In this document: piece after piece, positions 8,245 through 17,155 of the stretch | Numbering within the stretch: the first letter of the stretch is position 1 | Layout of the letters: each line of letters starts with the position of its first letter | Origin: Nostoc paludosum FACHB-159 | GTDB taxonomy: Bacteria; Cyanobacteriota; Cyanobacteriia; Cyanobacteriales; Nostocaceae | Assembly (NCBI RefSeq): GCF_014698835.1 | Contig: NZ_JACJTU010000001.1 | Location: forward strand, 310,001 to 374,000 | Reading direction: 5' to 3' | Length of the DNA stretch: 64,000 nucleotides | Translations under genes and position numbers: made by a program | Notes under the pieces: generated by a model | Databases searched by the model: none | Told to the model about the DNA's origin: nothing | The model's input: the letters and a program-made list of their open reading frames with translations, nothing else

Positions 8245-9249
8245 ATGGGGAGTGGGTTGGTTTATCAAGGGGTGGATGGGGCGATTTCGACAATTGTCCC
8301 TGATGTTTCGGTGGTGGTGCCGATACATAATGAAGTGGAAAGTTTACCACTTTTATTAGAAGCGATCGCATCTACGTTATCTTCGAGTCAGATAAGTTAT
8401 GAAATCATTTGTGTGGATGATGGTTCTACGGATGGTTCCGGGGAATATCTCAAGCAAGCAGCGCAAACACGTCCTGATTTAAAGTCCGTGATTTTGCGTC
8501 GCAATTACGGACAAACTGCGGCTATGGCTGCTGGATTTCATTATGCACTAGGTAAAGCGATCGTTTCTTTAGATGCTGATTTGCAAAATGACCCGGCTGA
8601 TATTCCGATGTTATTGGCCAAGCTCGATGAAGGTTACGATTTGGTAAGTGGTTGGCGACAAAAACGCCAAGATGGTGCGATCAATCGCTTACTTCCTTCT
8701 AAAATTGCCAATTGGCTAATTCGCTACACCACTAGCGTGAATATTCACGATTATGGTTGTTCGCTCAAAGCCTATCGTGCAGAACTATTGGCAGATATGA
8801 ACCTCTACGGTGAATTACATCGGTTTTTACCTGCTTTAGCCTACATCGAAGGAGCAAGAATTACTGAAATGCCCGTGCGTCATCACGCCCGCCGCTTTGG
8901 CCGCAGTAAGTATGGGATTTGGCGGACATTCCGGGTGTTGATGGATTTGTTAACCATTTTGTTTATGAAAAAATTCCTTACCCGCCCGATGCATGTTTTT
9001 GGGCTGTTGGGCTTGATTTCAATGGTTTCGGGGACGCTAATCGGAATTTATTTGACTTTCATCAAATTAGCTTTAGGTGAAATGATTGGCAATCGCCCTT
9101 TGCTGATTTTGGCAGTTCTGTTGCTTGTAACTGGAGTACAGTTGTTTTGCTTCGGCCTTTTAGCAGAATTACTCATGCGTACATATCATGAATCCCAAGG
9201 ACGGCCTATCTATCGCGTGCGAGAGGTGGTAGCAAAAAAGGTTAACTAA
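8245..9249 (+). CDS. Family 2 glycosyltransferase, GtrB/DPM1-like, membrane bound
   Basis: This protein has 334 residues. The GT-A domain begins at VSVVVPIHNE and has VDDGSTDGS and the metal-binding DADLQNDP. Two C-terminal hydrophobic helices, at about 250-273 and 285-310, anchor it in the membrane. This layout is that of polyprenyl-phosphate sugar transferases (dolichol-phosphate mannose synthase, bactoprenol glucosyl transferase), which load a sugar from a nucleotide donor onto a lipid carrier at the cytoplasmic face. The sugar and acceptor are not readable from sequence. The gene lies 14 nt after the NlpC/P60 peptidase and may be co-transcribed with it. Confidence 0.85.
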   Translation: MGSGLVYQGVDGAISTIVPDVSVVVPIHNEVESLPLLLEAIASTLSSSQISYEIICVDDGSTDGSGEYLKQAAQTRPDLKSVILRRNYGQTAAMAAGFHYALGKAIVSLDADLQNDPADIPMLLAKLDEGYDLVSGWRQKRQDGAINRLLPSKIANWLIRYTTSVNIHDYGCSLKAYRAELLADMNLYGELHRFLPALAYIEGARITEMPVRHHARRFGRSKYGIWRTFRVLMDLLTILFMKKFLTRPMHVFGLLGLISMVSGTLIGIYLTFIKLALGEMIGNRPLLILAVLLLVTGVQLFCFGLLAELLMRTYHESQGRPIYRVREVVAKKVN

Positions 9250-9402
9250 GGTAACAATAGTAATGATTGAGCATGGGGCGTTGGGCATTGGGCATTAGTA
9301 AATACTTAAGAATAAATATTGGTTGACACTCAACAAATAGTAAAAGACTAATGACCAATGACTAATACCTAATCACAAAAAACTCATTAAATTGCATCTA
9401 CC

Positions 9403-10647
9403 TTGAAAATATTTAATACGTTTAATACCGAACTGCGGTACAACCTGCTGATTTTATTTACGGCAGGTTTATTATTCTGGTCGAGCGTGGCTTCGCTCTT
9501 ACCAACTCTACCGCTTTATCTTGAGTATGTAGGCGCAACTAAGCAACAAATAGGGATTGTAACGGGCAGTTTCGCCGTCGGCTTATTGCTAACTCGCCCG
9601 ATGCTGGGACGATTAGCTGATGAACGCGGTCGAAAATTTGTGTTGTTGATTGGTACCATAGTAGCTGCGATCGCACCTTTTGGTTATTTGGCAACCCAAT
9701 CTATTGGACTGTTAATTTTGGTGCGGATTTTTCACGGCGTTAGCATTGCTGCTTTTACCACTGGCTACAGTGCCTTAGTTGCAGATTTAGCTCCGCCTGA
9801 TAAACGTGGTGAAATTATTAGTTATATGACTCTAGCAACTCCCATTGGTTTAGCAATTGGCCCTGCCTTGGGAGGATTTTTAGAAGCCACAACTGGTTAT
9901 GGAGTGTTGTTTTTGGTTGCTGCTGAGTTGGGTTTTGTCACTCTGTTGGCAATTGTACAAGTCACCAATCCTCCAATACAAACACACGAAGAAACTCAGG
10001 ACAACCATCAAAAATTTTGGCAAATTCTCAATAGCCCACGGGTGAGAGTTCCGACTTTAGTTATGTTGCTGGTTGGTTTGTCTGCCGGCGCTGTACACAC
10101 CTTTGTATCTCTGTTTATCAAATCAATTCAGATAGATTTTAATGGCGGGTTATTTTTTACAGTTGCCGCAATTTCTAGTTTTAGTACCAGGATATTTGCT
10201 GGTAAGGCCAGCGATCGCCTGGGTCGTGGTTTGTTTATCACTTTTGGTATAATTTCTTATACTTTAGCGTCGATAGTGCTGTGGCAAGCTCACACTGTGA
10301 GTAGTTTCTTACTAGCGGCGATTTTTGAAGGCGCTGGTGGTGGTACAGTTATATCGATGATTGTGACAATGATGGCAGACCGATCGCTACCACAAGAACG
10401 AGGGCGAATTTTTGCTATCTGCGTCACTGGGTTTGACTTGGGAATTGCGATCGCCGCTCCTGTTTTGGGTTCCATCGCCGAACAAATCGGCTATCGCAAT
10501 ATGTTTGCCTATGGTGCTGGGATCACTTGTGTCGCACTTGTGATTTTCTTTACCAAGTCCAGCAAAAACTTAGCTAACTCATTGCGTTTTGCATTGGGTC
10601 GCGCCCCAGATACCTACGCTATGAATAACTTAGAAGTTAGCAGTTAG
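9403..10647 (+). CDS. Major facilitator superfamily transporter
   Basis: This protein has 414 residues and about 12 hydrophobic segments. The MFS signature after helix 2 reads GRLADERGRK, and a second copy in the C-terminal half is GKASDRLGRG. It resembles the small-molecule exporter branch (YfcJ/YhhS/arabinose-efflux-like), which exchanges solutes against protons across the plasma membrane; the substrate is unknown. The assigned start is TTG at 9403 and no closer ATG fits the start of helix 1. The gene stands alone, preceded by AT-rich sequence with degenerate repeats (9250-9400). Confidence 0.85.
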   Translation: MKIFNTFNTELRYNLLILFTAGLLFWSSVASLLPTLPLYLEYVGATKQQIGIVTGSFAVGLLLTRPMLGRLADERGRKFVLLIGTIVAAIAPFGYLATQSIGLLILVRIFHGVSIAAFTTGYSALVADLAPPDKRGEIISYMTLATPIGLAIGPALGGFLEATTGYGVLFLVAAELGFVTLLAIVQVTNPPIQTHEETQDNHQKFWQILNSPRVRVPTLVMLLVGLSAGAVHTFVSLFIKSIQIDFNGGLFFTVAAISSFSTRIFAGKASDRLGRGLFITFGIISYTLASIVLWQAHTVSSFLLAAIFEGAGGGTVISMIVTMMADRSLPQERGRIFAICVTGFDLGIAIAAPVLGSIAEQIGYRNMFAYGAGITCVALVIFFTKSSKNLANSLRFALGRAPDTYAMNNLEVSS

Positions 10648-10680
10648 GAGTTGTAATTTTTTGCTCCTAACTTAAAAAAA

Positions 10681-10754
10681 CGGGCGAGGAGGGATTCGAA
10701 CCCCCGACACCGTGGTCCGTAGCCACGTGCTCTAGTCCACTGAGCTACACGCCC
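10681..10754 (-). tRNA. trnR-ACG: tRNA-Arg (anticodon ACG)
   Basis: The minus strand reads GGGCGTG (acceptor), D arm with AGCTCAGTGGA, anticodon stem CGTGG/CCACG with loop CTACGGA (anticodon ACG), T arm with GGTTCGAATCC, and 3' acceptor strand CTCGCCC with discriminator G. Position 6-67 is a T-T mismatch. CCA is not encoded: the sequence after G73 is T-rich. A34 is expected to be edited to inosine to read CGN codons. Confidence 0.95.
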
Positions 10755-10788
10755 TTGACAAGAAACCATATTAACACGTTCTCACTAA

Positions 10789-11298
10789 ATGATGCAAGAT
10801 AATTTTCCATCTAATTTTGGCAACTTAACCCATCTAGACGATCGAGGACAAGCACAGATGGTGGATGTGTCTGAAAAAGCAGCCACTGTGCGCCAAGCAG
10901 TAGCCGCCGCCAAGGTGCGGATGTTGCCGACGACCTTTGCTGCAATTCAAGCTGGAAACGTTCCCAAAGGCGATGTGTTAGGAACTGTAAGGTTGGCTGG
11001 GATTATGGCAGCTAAGCAAACAGCGGCTTTAATTCCCTTATGTCATCCGTTACCATTGCAGAAAATTGCCATCGAGGTCATACCCGATCCCCAACTACCT
11101 GGTTATGAAATTCAAGCCACAGTCAAAACCAAAGCTGAAACTGGTGTAGAGATGGAAGCTTTAACTGCCGTTTCTGTTGCGGCTTTAACTTTATACGATA
11201 TGGCCAAAGGCTTAGAAAAATCGATTCAAATTGAATCAATTCGCTTAATCAGTAAAAGTGGCGGGAAATCAGGAGATTATTCCCCGCCAGGGCAATAA
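10789..11298 (+). CDS. moaC: Cyclic pyranopterin monophosphate synthase MoaC
   Basis: This protein has 169 residues. The conserved MoaC landmarks are [18 protein letters not shown] near the start, IPLCHPLPL in the middle (active-site His), and [24 protein letters not shown], followed by the SKSGGKSG end. MoaC converts the MoaA product into cyclic pyranopterin monophosphate, the first step of molybdenum cofactor synthesis, in the cytoplasm. Length and motif order fit the family. No other moa gene is adjacent. The gene starts 34 nt after the tRNA gene and has two consecutive ATG codons as possible starts. Confidence 0.95.
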   Translation: MMQDNFPSNFGNLTHLDDRGQAQMVDVSEKAATVRQAVAAAKVRMLPTTFAAIQAGNVPKGDVLGTVRLAGIMAAKQTAALIPLCHPLPLQKIAIEVIPDPQLPGYEIQATVKTKAETGVEMEALTAVSVAALTLYDMAKGLEKSIQIESIRLISKSGGKSGDYSPPGQ

Positions 11299-11299
11299 A

Positions 11300-11497
11300 C
11301 TACACTATCTCACCTAAAGCTTTATTAAGAGCCGTTGGGCTTTCAAACTCTTTGTCTTCTGGCACTTTTTCTAACAAAGAGATAATCTCCTTACCTGCTC
11401 CTTGTTTTTTAGCGTGTTGAATCAAATCTTGTTTTTTAGCAGGGTAGTCAACACCCTTCAAGTGTTTTTGGATTTCAACTGGGTTAGCCTTAGCCAT
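11300..11497 (-). CDS. DUF2795 domain protein
   Basis: This 65-residue soluble protein has the DUF2795 pattern PVEIQKHLKGVDYPAKKQDLIQHAKKQGA, with the conserved helix-turn-helix-like repeat and Lys/Ala-rich composition. Members are small stress-associated or nucleic-acid-associated proteins of unknown function. The stop codon lies 1 nt from the moaC stop, so the two genes converge with no room for a separate terminator. A purine-rich ribosome binding site (GAGGTG) precedes the ATG. Confidence 0.85.
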   Translation of the reverse strand: MAKANPVEIQKHLKGVDYPAKKQDLIQHAKKQGAGKEIISLLEKVPEDKEFESPTALNKALGEIV

Positions 11498-11781
11498 TTT
11501 TGTCCACCTCTAATGGTTATCCCTCATATTCACAAGTGGATATATTTACTCCCTCTATCAAACAGATGAATCATTTCTAACTTCAAAACGTTCAAAGGTC
11601 ATCCACAAGGTTGATGAATAATTGATTGGGCATTGGGCATTGGGAGTGTTGAGTTAACAATTATTCTCTTCTCCTTGCCTCCCCTGCCCCCCTGCCCCCC
11701 GCCTCATCTCCCTCTAATAGCGATCGCACTCCCAAAACCCTTAGAATGAGTAGGGTGTATTTAGATCTGTAACAAATATTT

Positions 11782-12039
11782 ATGCCTCCTCGTTGGCCTC
11801 GTAAACCCGATCGCAATGACCCAGAGTATCGTAAAATCGATGACCGGATGAATTTTGCCGTGCATGTGGCGATCGCTGCTACTATTAATTCTGGATTGTG
11901 GTTCTTCCACAAGTTGAAAGGCGCTAGTTGGGAGTGGCTGCCTTGGTTGACTATTAGTTGGCTAGTAATATTGTTGGTACATCTAATTTATATTGCTGCG
12001 ATCGCCAACTACACCGAAACTCCACCCAAATCCACCTGA
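11782..12039 (+). CDS. Small two-transmembrane conserved protein
   Basis: This protein has 85 residues. A basic N-terminus (PPRWPRKPDRNDPEYRKIDDR) is followed by two hydrophobic helices at about 28-43 and 55-73. The arrangement matches a family of small 2TM proteins conserved in cyanobacteria without assigned function. It is encoded alone, after a C-rich heptamer-like tract at 11680-11705. Confidence 0.7.
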   Translation: MPPRWPRKPDRNDPEYRKIDDRMNFAVHVAIAATINSGLWFFHKLKGASWEWLPWLTISWLVILLVHLIYIAAIANYTETPPKST

Positions 12040-12159
12040 AGATGGACTGCTGATGCTAGGGCGATTGTAACTTGTGGCAGTAGAATCAGCCTGGTTAATT
12101 GAGCAATAATGTAAATAAGCCTGAGATTTTGCGCTCTTTCTCAATATAGGGTTATTTTT

Positions 12160-12468
12160 ATGGCTAAGACTAACACCACAGAATTACTAGAAGCCCTAGC
12201 AGCCGAAATTGGTGAAAATGTTTATATAGACGTTGCTAAATGGCATCTTTATTTATCTAATGCCAAACTGCATACAATTGTTGCTGAAAAACTATATCCT
12301 TTAATTACTTCCAACTCTGTTAATGAAGACCGAGTAACACAAGTGTTGGAATCCATTCCAATAAAAATTGGCGGCGGCAAACGCGAATTGCCTTTGATAG
12401 ATTTGCTGCCACTACAATGCCAAGTAAATTTAGTAGATATTTTGGAAAAATATCAACGCGAAATTTAA
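12160..12468 (+). CDS. DUF3181 family protein
   Basis: This 102-residue soluble protein matches the cyanobacterial DUF3181 family: the start TTELLEALAAEIGENVYIDVAKWHLYLSNAKLH, central LYPLIT, and IPIKIGGGKRELPLIDLLP near the end. The function is unknown. An RBS-like AGGG is present upstream of the ATG. The next small gene follows 124 nt later and may or may not be co-transcribed. Confidence 0.85.
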   Translation: MAKTNTTELLEALAAEIGENVYIDVAKWHLYLSNAKLHTIVAEKLYPLITSNSVNEDRVTQVLESIPIKIGGGKRELPLIDLLPLQCQVNLVDILEKYQREI

Positions 12469-12592
12469 TCGGATTTTAGAAGAATAGAATTCAGGAGCCA
12501 GAATCCAGAATTCAGAATAAATTCTCTAACTTTGGCGAGTTTGTATTAAGACTCGCTGTAAATTTTCATGGAAACTTATTGAGGTTAGTTAT

Positions 12593-12808
12593 ATGCTCTT
12601 ACAACTGAAAGATACCGGTGAGTTGGTAAAAATTTTGGAAATTGAAGAATTACTTGACCCTAATAGTGATGTTGTTCGCGCAAAAGACCAAGAAGGTCAA
12701 GAAGAACAGGAACCTGATTCTTTTAAAAAACAAAATCTCATTTTTCCCTCTGGTGAAGATTTACCACGCTGTTGGTTAGATGCTGATTACCGAACTGCCA
12801 ATGCTTAA
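12593..12808 (+). CDS. Conserved cyanobacterial hypothetical protein (71 residues)
   Basis: This small, strongly acidic soluble protein contains LLQLKDTGELVKILEIEELLDP, an EGQEEQEP acidic stretch and a C-terminal FPSGEDLPRCWLDADYR segment. I recognise the pattern as conserved among filamentous cyanobacteria but know no function. The plausible start is the ATG at 12593, preceded by TTGAGGTTAG as ribosome binding site. Confidence 0.7.
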   Translation: MLLQLKDTGELVKILEIEELLDPNSDVVRAKDQEGQEEQEPDSFKKQNLIFPSGEDLPRCWLDADYRTANA

Positions 12809-12905
12809 TTAACTTAAAGTTGGTAATACGAAAAATCAAGGGTTTGGAACAAGGTATCTAAGAGGTTGTTTTAAAAGTTGTTGGCTGTGACTTTAGGCAC
12901 TTATT

Positions 12906-13014
12906 GATCCCCCCTAACCCCCCTTTTTAAGGGGGGAAATAGAATCAAAGTCCCCCTTTTTAAGGGGGGAAATAGAATCAAAGTCCCCCTTTTTAAGGGG
13001 GATTTAGGGGGATC
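12906..13014. repeat. 33-nt direct repeats of CCCCCTTTTTAAGGGGG palindromes
   Basis: Three palindromic cores (CCCCC-TTTTTAA-GGGGG) lie at about 12918, 12952 and 12985, spaced 33 nt apart by the identical linker AAATAGAATCAAAGT. The block is bounded by GATCCCCCCTAA on the left and TTTAGGGGGATC on the right, so the outside is also inverted. This is a dispersed cyanobacterial hairpin repeat that has expanded in tandem. The remaining gap 13015-13129 shows nothing recognisable. Confidence 0.85.
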
Positions 13015-13129
13015 TAAAAGTATTTGCTACATCACTAAGGACTTTTCAAACATCCTCTAAGGGTGTAGGTGAGCAAAACACCTTTACACCCTAACCACCA
13101 TTAACCCAACGATAGCTTCCAATCAACTT

Positions 13130-13160
13130 CCCCCTGGTTTTACTACGCAAAACCAGGGGG
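13130..13160 (+). terminator. Rho-independent-type terminator
   Basis: The inverted repeat CCCCCTGGTTTT / AAAACCAGGGGG (12-bp stem, 7-nt loop) is followed within 3 nt by TTTTTT on the plus strand. It lies 320 nt downstream of the nearest rightward gene. Either that gene has a long 3' UTR, or an unrecognised small transcript ends here. Confidence 0.7.
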
Positions 13161-13399
13161 AGGTTTTTTGATTTTCAAGCTAAGTAACATGGTGCAAAAA
13201 AACCAAAATATATAACGAAAAGTAAAGTTGCTCAAAAAGTTCTTTCCTCCTGCCTACCGACCTACTTAGAGACTTTTAATTCTATTCCCTGTTGCCTGCT
13301 ATACAAGCCCCTAAACTTGATATACAAAATTTTACAGTACAAATGTACTGTTTTGCTGCTAAAATGCCTTACAAGTCAGCTAGCCTTGCTTGAGGTAGT

Positions 13400-13885
13400 A
13401 TGAAAAAAATCCAAGACAGCTACAAAAAGCCTATTCCAGCCAAAATTTCACTGTTGCAGCCAACACCTGTGATTACTGCAATAGTGCCACTACAACCGCA
13501 AGAGGAAAAAATCATCAGTGACCAGGAACGCTTAGTCGCGCAAGTTGAACGCATCAACTGGATGGCAGGGGAGCTAGAAGCAGCGATACTAGAGTTGAAA
13601 GCGATCGCTAACACACTCAATACTCAAAAACGTTACCCACTCATCAAGCCGAACCAATGTAAAAATATTTGTCAGTATTTGGCAGTTAGCGTGCCTTGGG
13701 TAAGAAAAAAATCAGACCAGTCTTTTATTTTGACAACAAGAAGAGTTGATTTATTTCGAGCAGAAAGGGAAGCAGCACTATTAGCACAGCAACTACGTCA
13801 GCAAACCAAAAAAAGATTAGCGTCCCAGCAACACAGAAAAAACAAGGCTGAGGCTGATATAAAACGATTCTTCAAAAAACATTAG
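13400..13885 (+). CDS. Hypothetical protein with helical, basic C-terminus
   Basis: This protein has 161 residues and no domain I recognise. Residues 45-70 and 115-160 are predicted helical and charged, with a Lys/Arg/Gln-rich tail (QQLRQQTKKRLASQQHRKNKAEADIKRFFKKH) that could bind nucleic acid. The middle (LIKPNQCKNICQYLAVSVPWVRKKS) resembles a short helix-turn-helix-like segment, a weak inference. Upstream (13330-13350) is a short palindrome GTACAAATGTAC. Confidence 0.55.
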   Translation: MKKIQDSYKKPIPAKISLLQPTPVITAIVPLQPQEEKIISDQERLVAQVERINWMAGELEAAILELKAIANTLNTQKRYPLIKPNQCKNICQYLAVSVPWVRKKSDQSFILTTRRVDLFRAEREAALLAQQLRQQTKKRLASQQHRKNKAEADIKRFFKKH

Positions 13886-14125
13886 TCAACAAATCTTAAA
13901 GCGATCGCTATTTAAAGGCAATCCACCTCTGAGGTTGTAACAGTTATGCTGATTGAAGTGGTAGAAGAAAGATATTCTCTTTCATTACCTAAATACCACC
14001 AGACAATTGCTAATTGCTACCAATTATGGTAACAAAAGGGACATCTACCCTCAGATTTGCACTTGTGTAAAACCAGGTGCAACATCAGGGACGATCGCTC
14101 GGTGCTCAAAAGGGGTAAAAAGAAG

Positions 14126-14452
14126 GTGTTAAAGACACTTTTAGTGATTGCCGTTGGTTTTTTACCGTCCCTGTTTTCCCTGTGGGCGATCCGCAAAACG
14201 CGTTCGCGAGCGCGTTTACGGATGAGGCAAGCAGCCATGAATTTTCCCAGGATGCGGCAAGGGGAAAACTTCACATCGCCTGAAGGCGATCGCTATTATT
14301 TAGAAGGGGTAGGTTACCTGATTGGCGACATCAGCTGCAAGTTTAATGCCCGATCTGGCTACATCCGCTGTGCCGTGAATCCCGACGGGCCATGTAACGG
14401 TTGTCGTCACTACGAGCCAAAAGAATTAATCGGTAATGAGAAAAAGGCTTGA
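14126..14452 (+). CDS. DUF6464 family membrane-anchored protein
   Basis: From a GTG at 14126 (RBS AAGAAGG) the frame gives 108 residues. The N-terminal helix LKTLLVIAVGFLPSLFSLWAI is followed by an Arg-rich segment and the conserved C-terminal block IGDISCKFNARSGYIRCAVNPDGPCNGCRHYE. The cysteines there look metal-binding or disulphide-forming. The block is typical of the cyanobacterial DUF6464 family, function unknown. The frame stays open upstream to a TTG at 14057 and another GTG at 14102 exists, so the start is uncertain. Confidence 0.75.
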   Translation: MLKTLLVIAVGFLPSLFSLWAIRKTRSRARLRMRQAAMNFPRMRQGENFTSPEGDRYYLEGVGYLIGDISCKFNARSGYIRCAVNPDGPCNGCRHYEPKELIGNEKKA

Positions 14453-14463
14453 TAGTTTTTTAG

Positions 14464-14488
14464 TTGACTGTTAACCGTTAACAGTCAA
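14464..14488. terminator. 12-bp palindrome after the DUF6464 gene
   Basis: TTGACTGTTAAC, one base, then GTTAACAGTCAA forms a near-perfect palindrome 12 nt after the stop codon. A one-mismatch copy of the same element occurs at 43143-43167, so it is a dispersed repeat that may also work as a 3' hairpin. It lacks a strong T-run. Confidence 0.5.
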
Positions 14489-14569
14489 CGTGAAATCCCA
14501 TCTCCTTTTAAGGGTGGGATGAGCTTAACCCCTGGTACTCAACTGAACTGAAAAACCAACTTATTACCG

Positions 14570-14594
14570 CATTCCCAGGTTAAACCTGGGAATG
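14570..14594. repeat. CATTCCCAGGTTTAAACCTGGGAATG palindrome family
   Basis: CATTCCCAGGTT / AACCTGGGAATG forms a perfect palindrome. A related hairpin with the same ATTCCCAGG/CCTGGGAAT arms is at 48003-48027. The gap 14453-14923 otherwise holds AT-rich sequence that should contain the promoter of the ABC importer. I found no convincing NtcA (GTA-N8-TAC) site. Confidence 0.6.
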
Positions 14595-14923
14595 ATAAAA
14601 TCATGGGCTACTACAATAACTTGTATTTACAAAGACTTTGAATATTTGTCTTTGTATGGTCAAATAAAAATGAGTAAGAATTCAGTATCAAAAAGTGAAA
14701 AGCCACAATTTATAACAGTCTAGTATGATTTGTGTATTCATTCATCTAGTATCGTCCTGATTCTTGAACTCTTGTAGCTTTTGAATTATGACTTCTGAGT
14801 TCTGGCAAAAATGATTTAATATAATTCTTGCAAAAGTTAAAATCTGCCTTATATTGTTTGCAGATTCTAACCTTTACTTTTAATTTTTCCGAACCTATCT
14901 AATAACTAGATGATTATTTAACG

Positions 14924-16183
14924 ATGAAAACAAGTTTCTTTGGGATAACAGCATTATTATCAAGTTGCGCTTTGCTACTAACAGGCTGCGGTGGCGACAA
15001 TACAACTGTGACAAATTCTCCAAATACTCCAAATAGTAGTACGAATAACACTGCAACTAACACCACAACAAATACAGGTACGTTATCAGGTGCGATTCCT
15101 ATCGGCATTGCGGTTGCTCAAACTAGCAATGTGGCATTATTGGGTCAAGAACAAGTGGCTGGAGTTAAAATTGCCGAGAAGTATTTTAATGCTAAAGGTG
15201 GCGTCAACGGCACTCCAATTAAATTAGTGTTTCAAGATACTAGCGGAGATGAAGCAGGAGCAATTAACGCTGTTCAAAGTTTAATTAATAAAGATAAAGT
15301 TATTGGCATTGTGGGGCCAACTTTATCACAGCAAGCCTTTAGTGCCGATCCCGTTGCCGAACGTGCAAAAGTACCAATCATTGGCCCATCAAATACTGCG
15401 AAAAATATTCCAGAAATTGGTGATTATGTAGCTCGTGTTTCTGCACCAGTTTCCGTTGTCGCTCCGAATTCCGTGAAAGCTGCACTCAAGCAAAACCCTC
15501 AAATTAAAAAAGTCGCAGTTTTCTATGCTCAAAATGATGCATTTAGCAAGTCAGAAACGGAAATATTCCAGCAAACAGTTAAGGATCAAGGACTGGAATT
15601 ATTAACAGTCCAAAAATTCCAAACCAGCGATACAGATTTTCAAAGCCAAGCTACCAATGCAATTAACCTTAAACCAGATTTGGTCATTATTTCTGGCTTA
15701 GCTGCTGATGGTGGTAATTTGATAAGACAATTGCGAGAACTGGGTTACAAAGGCTTAATTGTTGGTGGTAATGGTCTAAATACATCGAATATCTTGGCAG
15801 TTTGTAAAGCACTTTGTGATGGCGTATTGATTGCTCAAGCCTATAGTCCAGAACATCCAGGGGAAATTAACGCGGCATTTCGCAAAGCCTATGCAGAGGA
15901 ATACAAGAAAGAACCGCCCCAATTTAGCGCCCAAGCTTTTGCAGCGGTGCAAGTTTATGTCGAAGCATTAAAAGCTTTAGATAGCAAAAGCAAAGTTAAT
16001 AAGTTACAGCTACCAGAATTACGGACGCAATTAAATAAAGAAATACTTGCTGGAAAATACAATACACCGCTGGGTGAAATTGGATTTACTCCGGTGGGTG
16101 AAGTTGTGCAAAAAGATTTCTATGTCGCCCAAATCAAAATGGAAAAAGATGGAAGTCAAGGTAAATTTAGTTTTTTGAAATAG
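14924..16183 (+). CDS. Branched-chain amino acid-type ABC transporter substrate-binding lipoprotein
   Basis: This protein has 419 residues. The signal peptide ends in a lipobox LLTGC with C22 as lipid-modified cysteine. A Ser/Thr/Asn linker (about 25-60) follows, then a periplasmic-binding fold of the LivJ/NatB type (IPIGIAVAQTSNVALLGQEQVAGVKIAEKYFNAKGGVNG, and GIVGPTLSQQAFSADP as hinge). It captures the substrate in the periplasm for the permeases encoded just downstream. The first permease starts 7 nt after the stop. The ligand cannot be read from sequence; relatives bind amino acids, urea or short amides. Confidence 0.92.
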   Translation: MKTSFFGITALLSSCALLLTGCGGDNTTVTNSPNTPNSSTNNTATNTTTNTGTLSGAIPIGIAVAQTSNVALLGQEQVAGVKIAEKYFNAKGGVNGTPIKLVFQDTSGDEAGAINAVQSLINKDKVIGIVGPTLSQQAFSADPVAERAKVPIIGPSNTAKNIPEIGDYVARVSAPVSVVAPNSVKAALKQNPQIKKVAVFYAQNDAFSKSETEIFQQTVKDQGLELLTVQKFQTSDTDFQSQATNAINLKPDLVIISGLAADGGNLIRQLRELGYKGLIVGGNGLNTSNILAVCKALCDGVLIAQAYSPEHPGEINAAFRKAYAEEYKKEPPQFSAQAFAAVQVYVEALKALDSKSKVNKLQLPELRTQLNKEILAGKYNTPLGEIGFTPVGEVVQKDFYVAQIKMEKDGSQGKFSFLK

Positions 16184-16190
16184 TTGCTAC

Positions 16191-17141
16191 ATGAATATCA
16201 GCTTATTTTTGCAGCAATTATTAAACGGCTTATCCATTGGCAGTGTCTATGCAATTTTTGCCTTGGGATATACCTTGGTTTATTCTATTTTGGGCATTAT
16301 TAATTTAGCTCATGGGGCGATTTTTACCTTGGGTGCATATTTCACCTATGCACTCATGGGTGGTAACTTTGGATTTAATGGCTTATTAGCTAATGCAGCC
16401 TTGCCGATAAAATTACCATTTGCTATAGCTTTGATTTTAGGAAGTAGCTTGGCGGGATTGGTTGGGGTAGTGATGGAACGAGTTGCTTTTCAACCTCTGC
16501 GGCGTCAAGGTTCCGATCCTTTGCTAACTGTTGTTTCCAGTTTGGGAGTAGCGGTGGTAATTGTGAACTTAATTCAGTATTTAGTAGGCGCAGAAAGTTA
16601 CACTTACCCAGCAAATACTTATGGGAATTTACCACCTTCTATTAACTTTGGTACCCAAGATCAGGAAATTCCCATTCGCACGGTTCAGATAGTAATTTTT
16701 GGTGTATCAGTAGCGATTGTGGCAATTCTCAGCTATTTTATCAATCGCACAAAATATGGTAAAGCAATGCAGGCGATCGCCGAAGATCCAACCACTGCGA
16801 GTTTATTAGGAATAAATAGCGATCGCTTTATCGTTTTAACATTCTTTATTAGCAGTTTCTTAGCAGGATTAGCAGGAACTTTAGTCGCTTCTAGTGTTAG
16901 TATTGCCGGCCCTTATTTCGGCATTGCCTTTGGTTTGAGGGGTTTAGCAGTAATTGTTTTAGGTGGTTTAGGTAGCATTCCCGGCGCAGTTTTAGGAGGA
17001 TTACTTATTGGATTAGTTGAAGCTTTTGTACCGACTGAATATTCCGGTTACAAAGACGCTGTAGCCTACGGAATATTATTTATCATGCTGTTAGTTAGAC
17101 CCCAAGGTTTGCTAGGTCGTCGATTTATTCAGAAAGTTTAA
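16191..17141 (+). CDS. livH: Branched-chain amino acid-type ABC transporter permease (LivH type)
   Basis: This protein has 316 residues and about eight hydrophobic helices. LivH features are NGLSIGSVYAIFALGYTLVYSILGIINLAHG at the start and the EAA-like cytoplasmic loop near AMQAIAEDPTTASLLGIN, followed by GLRGLAVIVLGGLGSIPGAVLGG. It forms half of the membrane channel of the importer, pairing with the LivM-type protein at 17798. The spacing of 7 nt from the binding protein indicates one operon. The start ATG directly precedes the first helix. Confidence 0.9.
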   Translation: MNISLFLQQLLNGLSIGSVYAIFALGYTLVYSILGIINLAHGAIFTLGAYFTYALMGGNFGFNGLLANAALPIKLPFAIALILGSSLAGLVGVVMERVAFQPLRRQGSDPLLTVVSSLGVAVVIVNLIQYLVGAESYTYPANTYGNLPPSINFGTQDQEIPIRTVQIVIFGVSVAIVAILSYFINRTKYGKAMQAIAEDPTTASLLGINSDRFIVLTFFISSFLAGLAGTLVASSVSIAGPYFGIAFGLRGLAVIVLGGLGSIPGAVLGGLLIGLVEAFVPTEYSGYKDAVAYGILFIMLLVRPQGLLGRRFIQKV

Positions 17142-17155
17142 ACACACGTAAGGCT

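Noticed and set aside
11661..11912. Minus-strand frame of 83 codons
   Set aside because: It overlaps the start of the 2TM protein gene and a C-rich repeat; its composition is repeat-derived (Gly/Arg).
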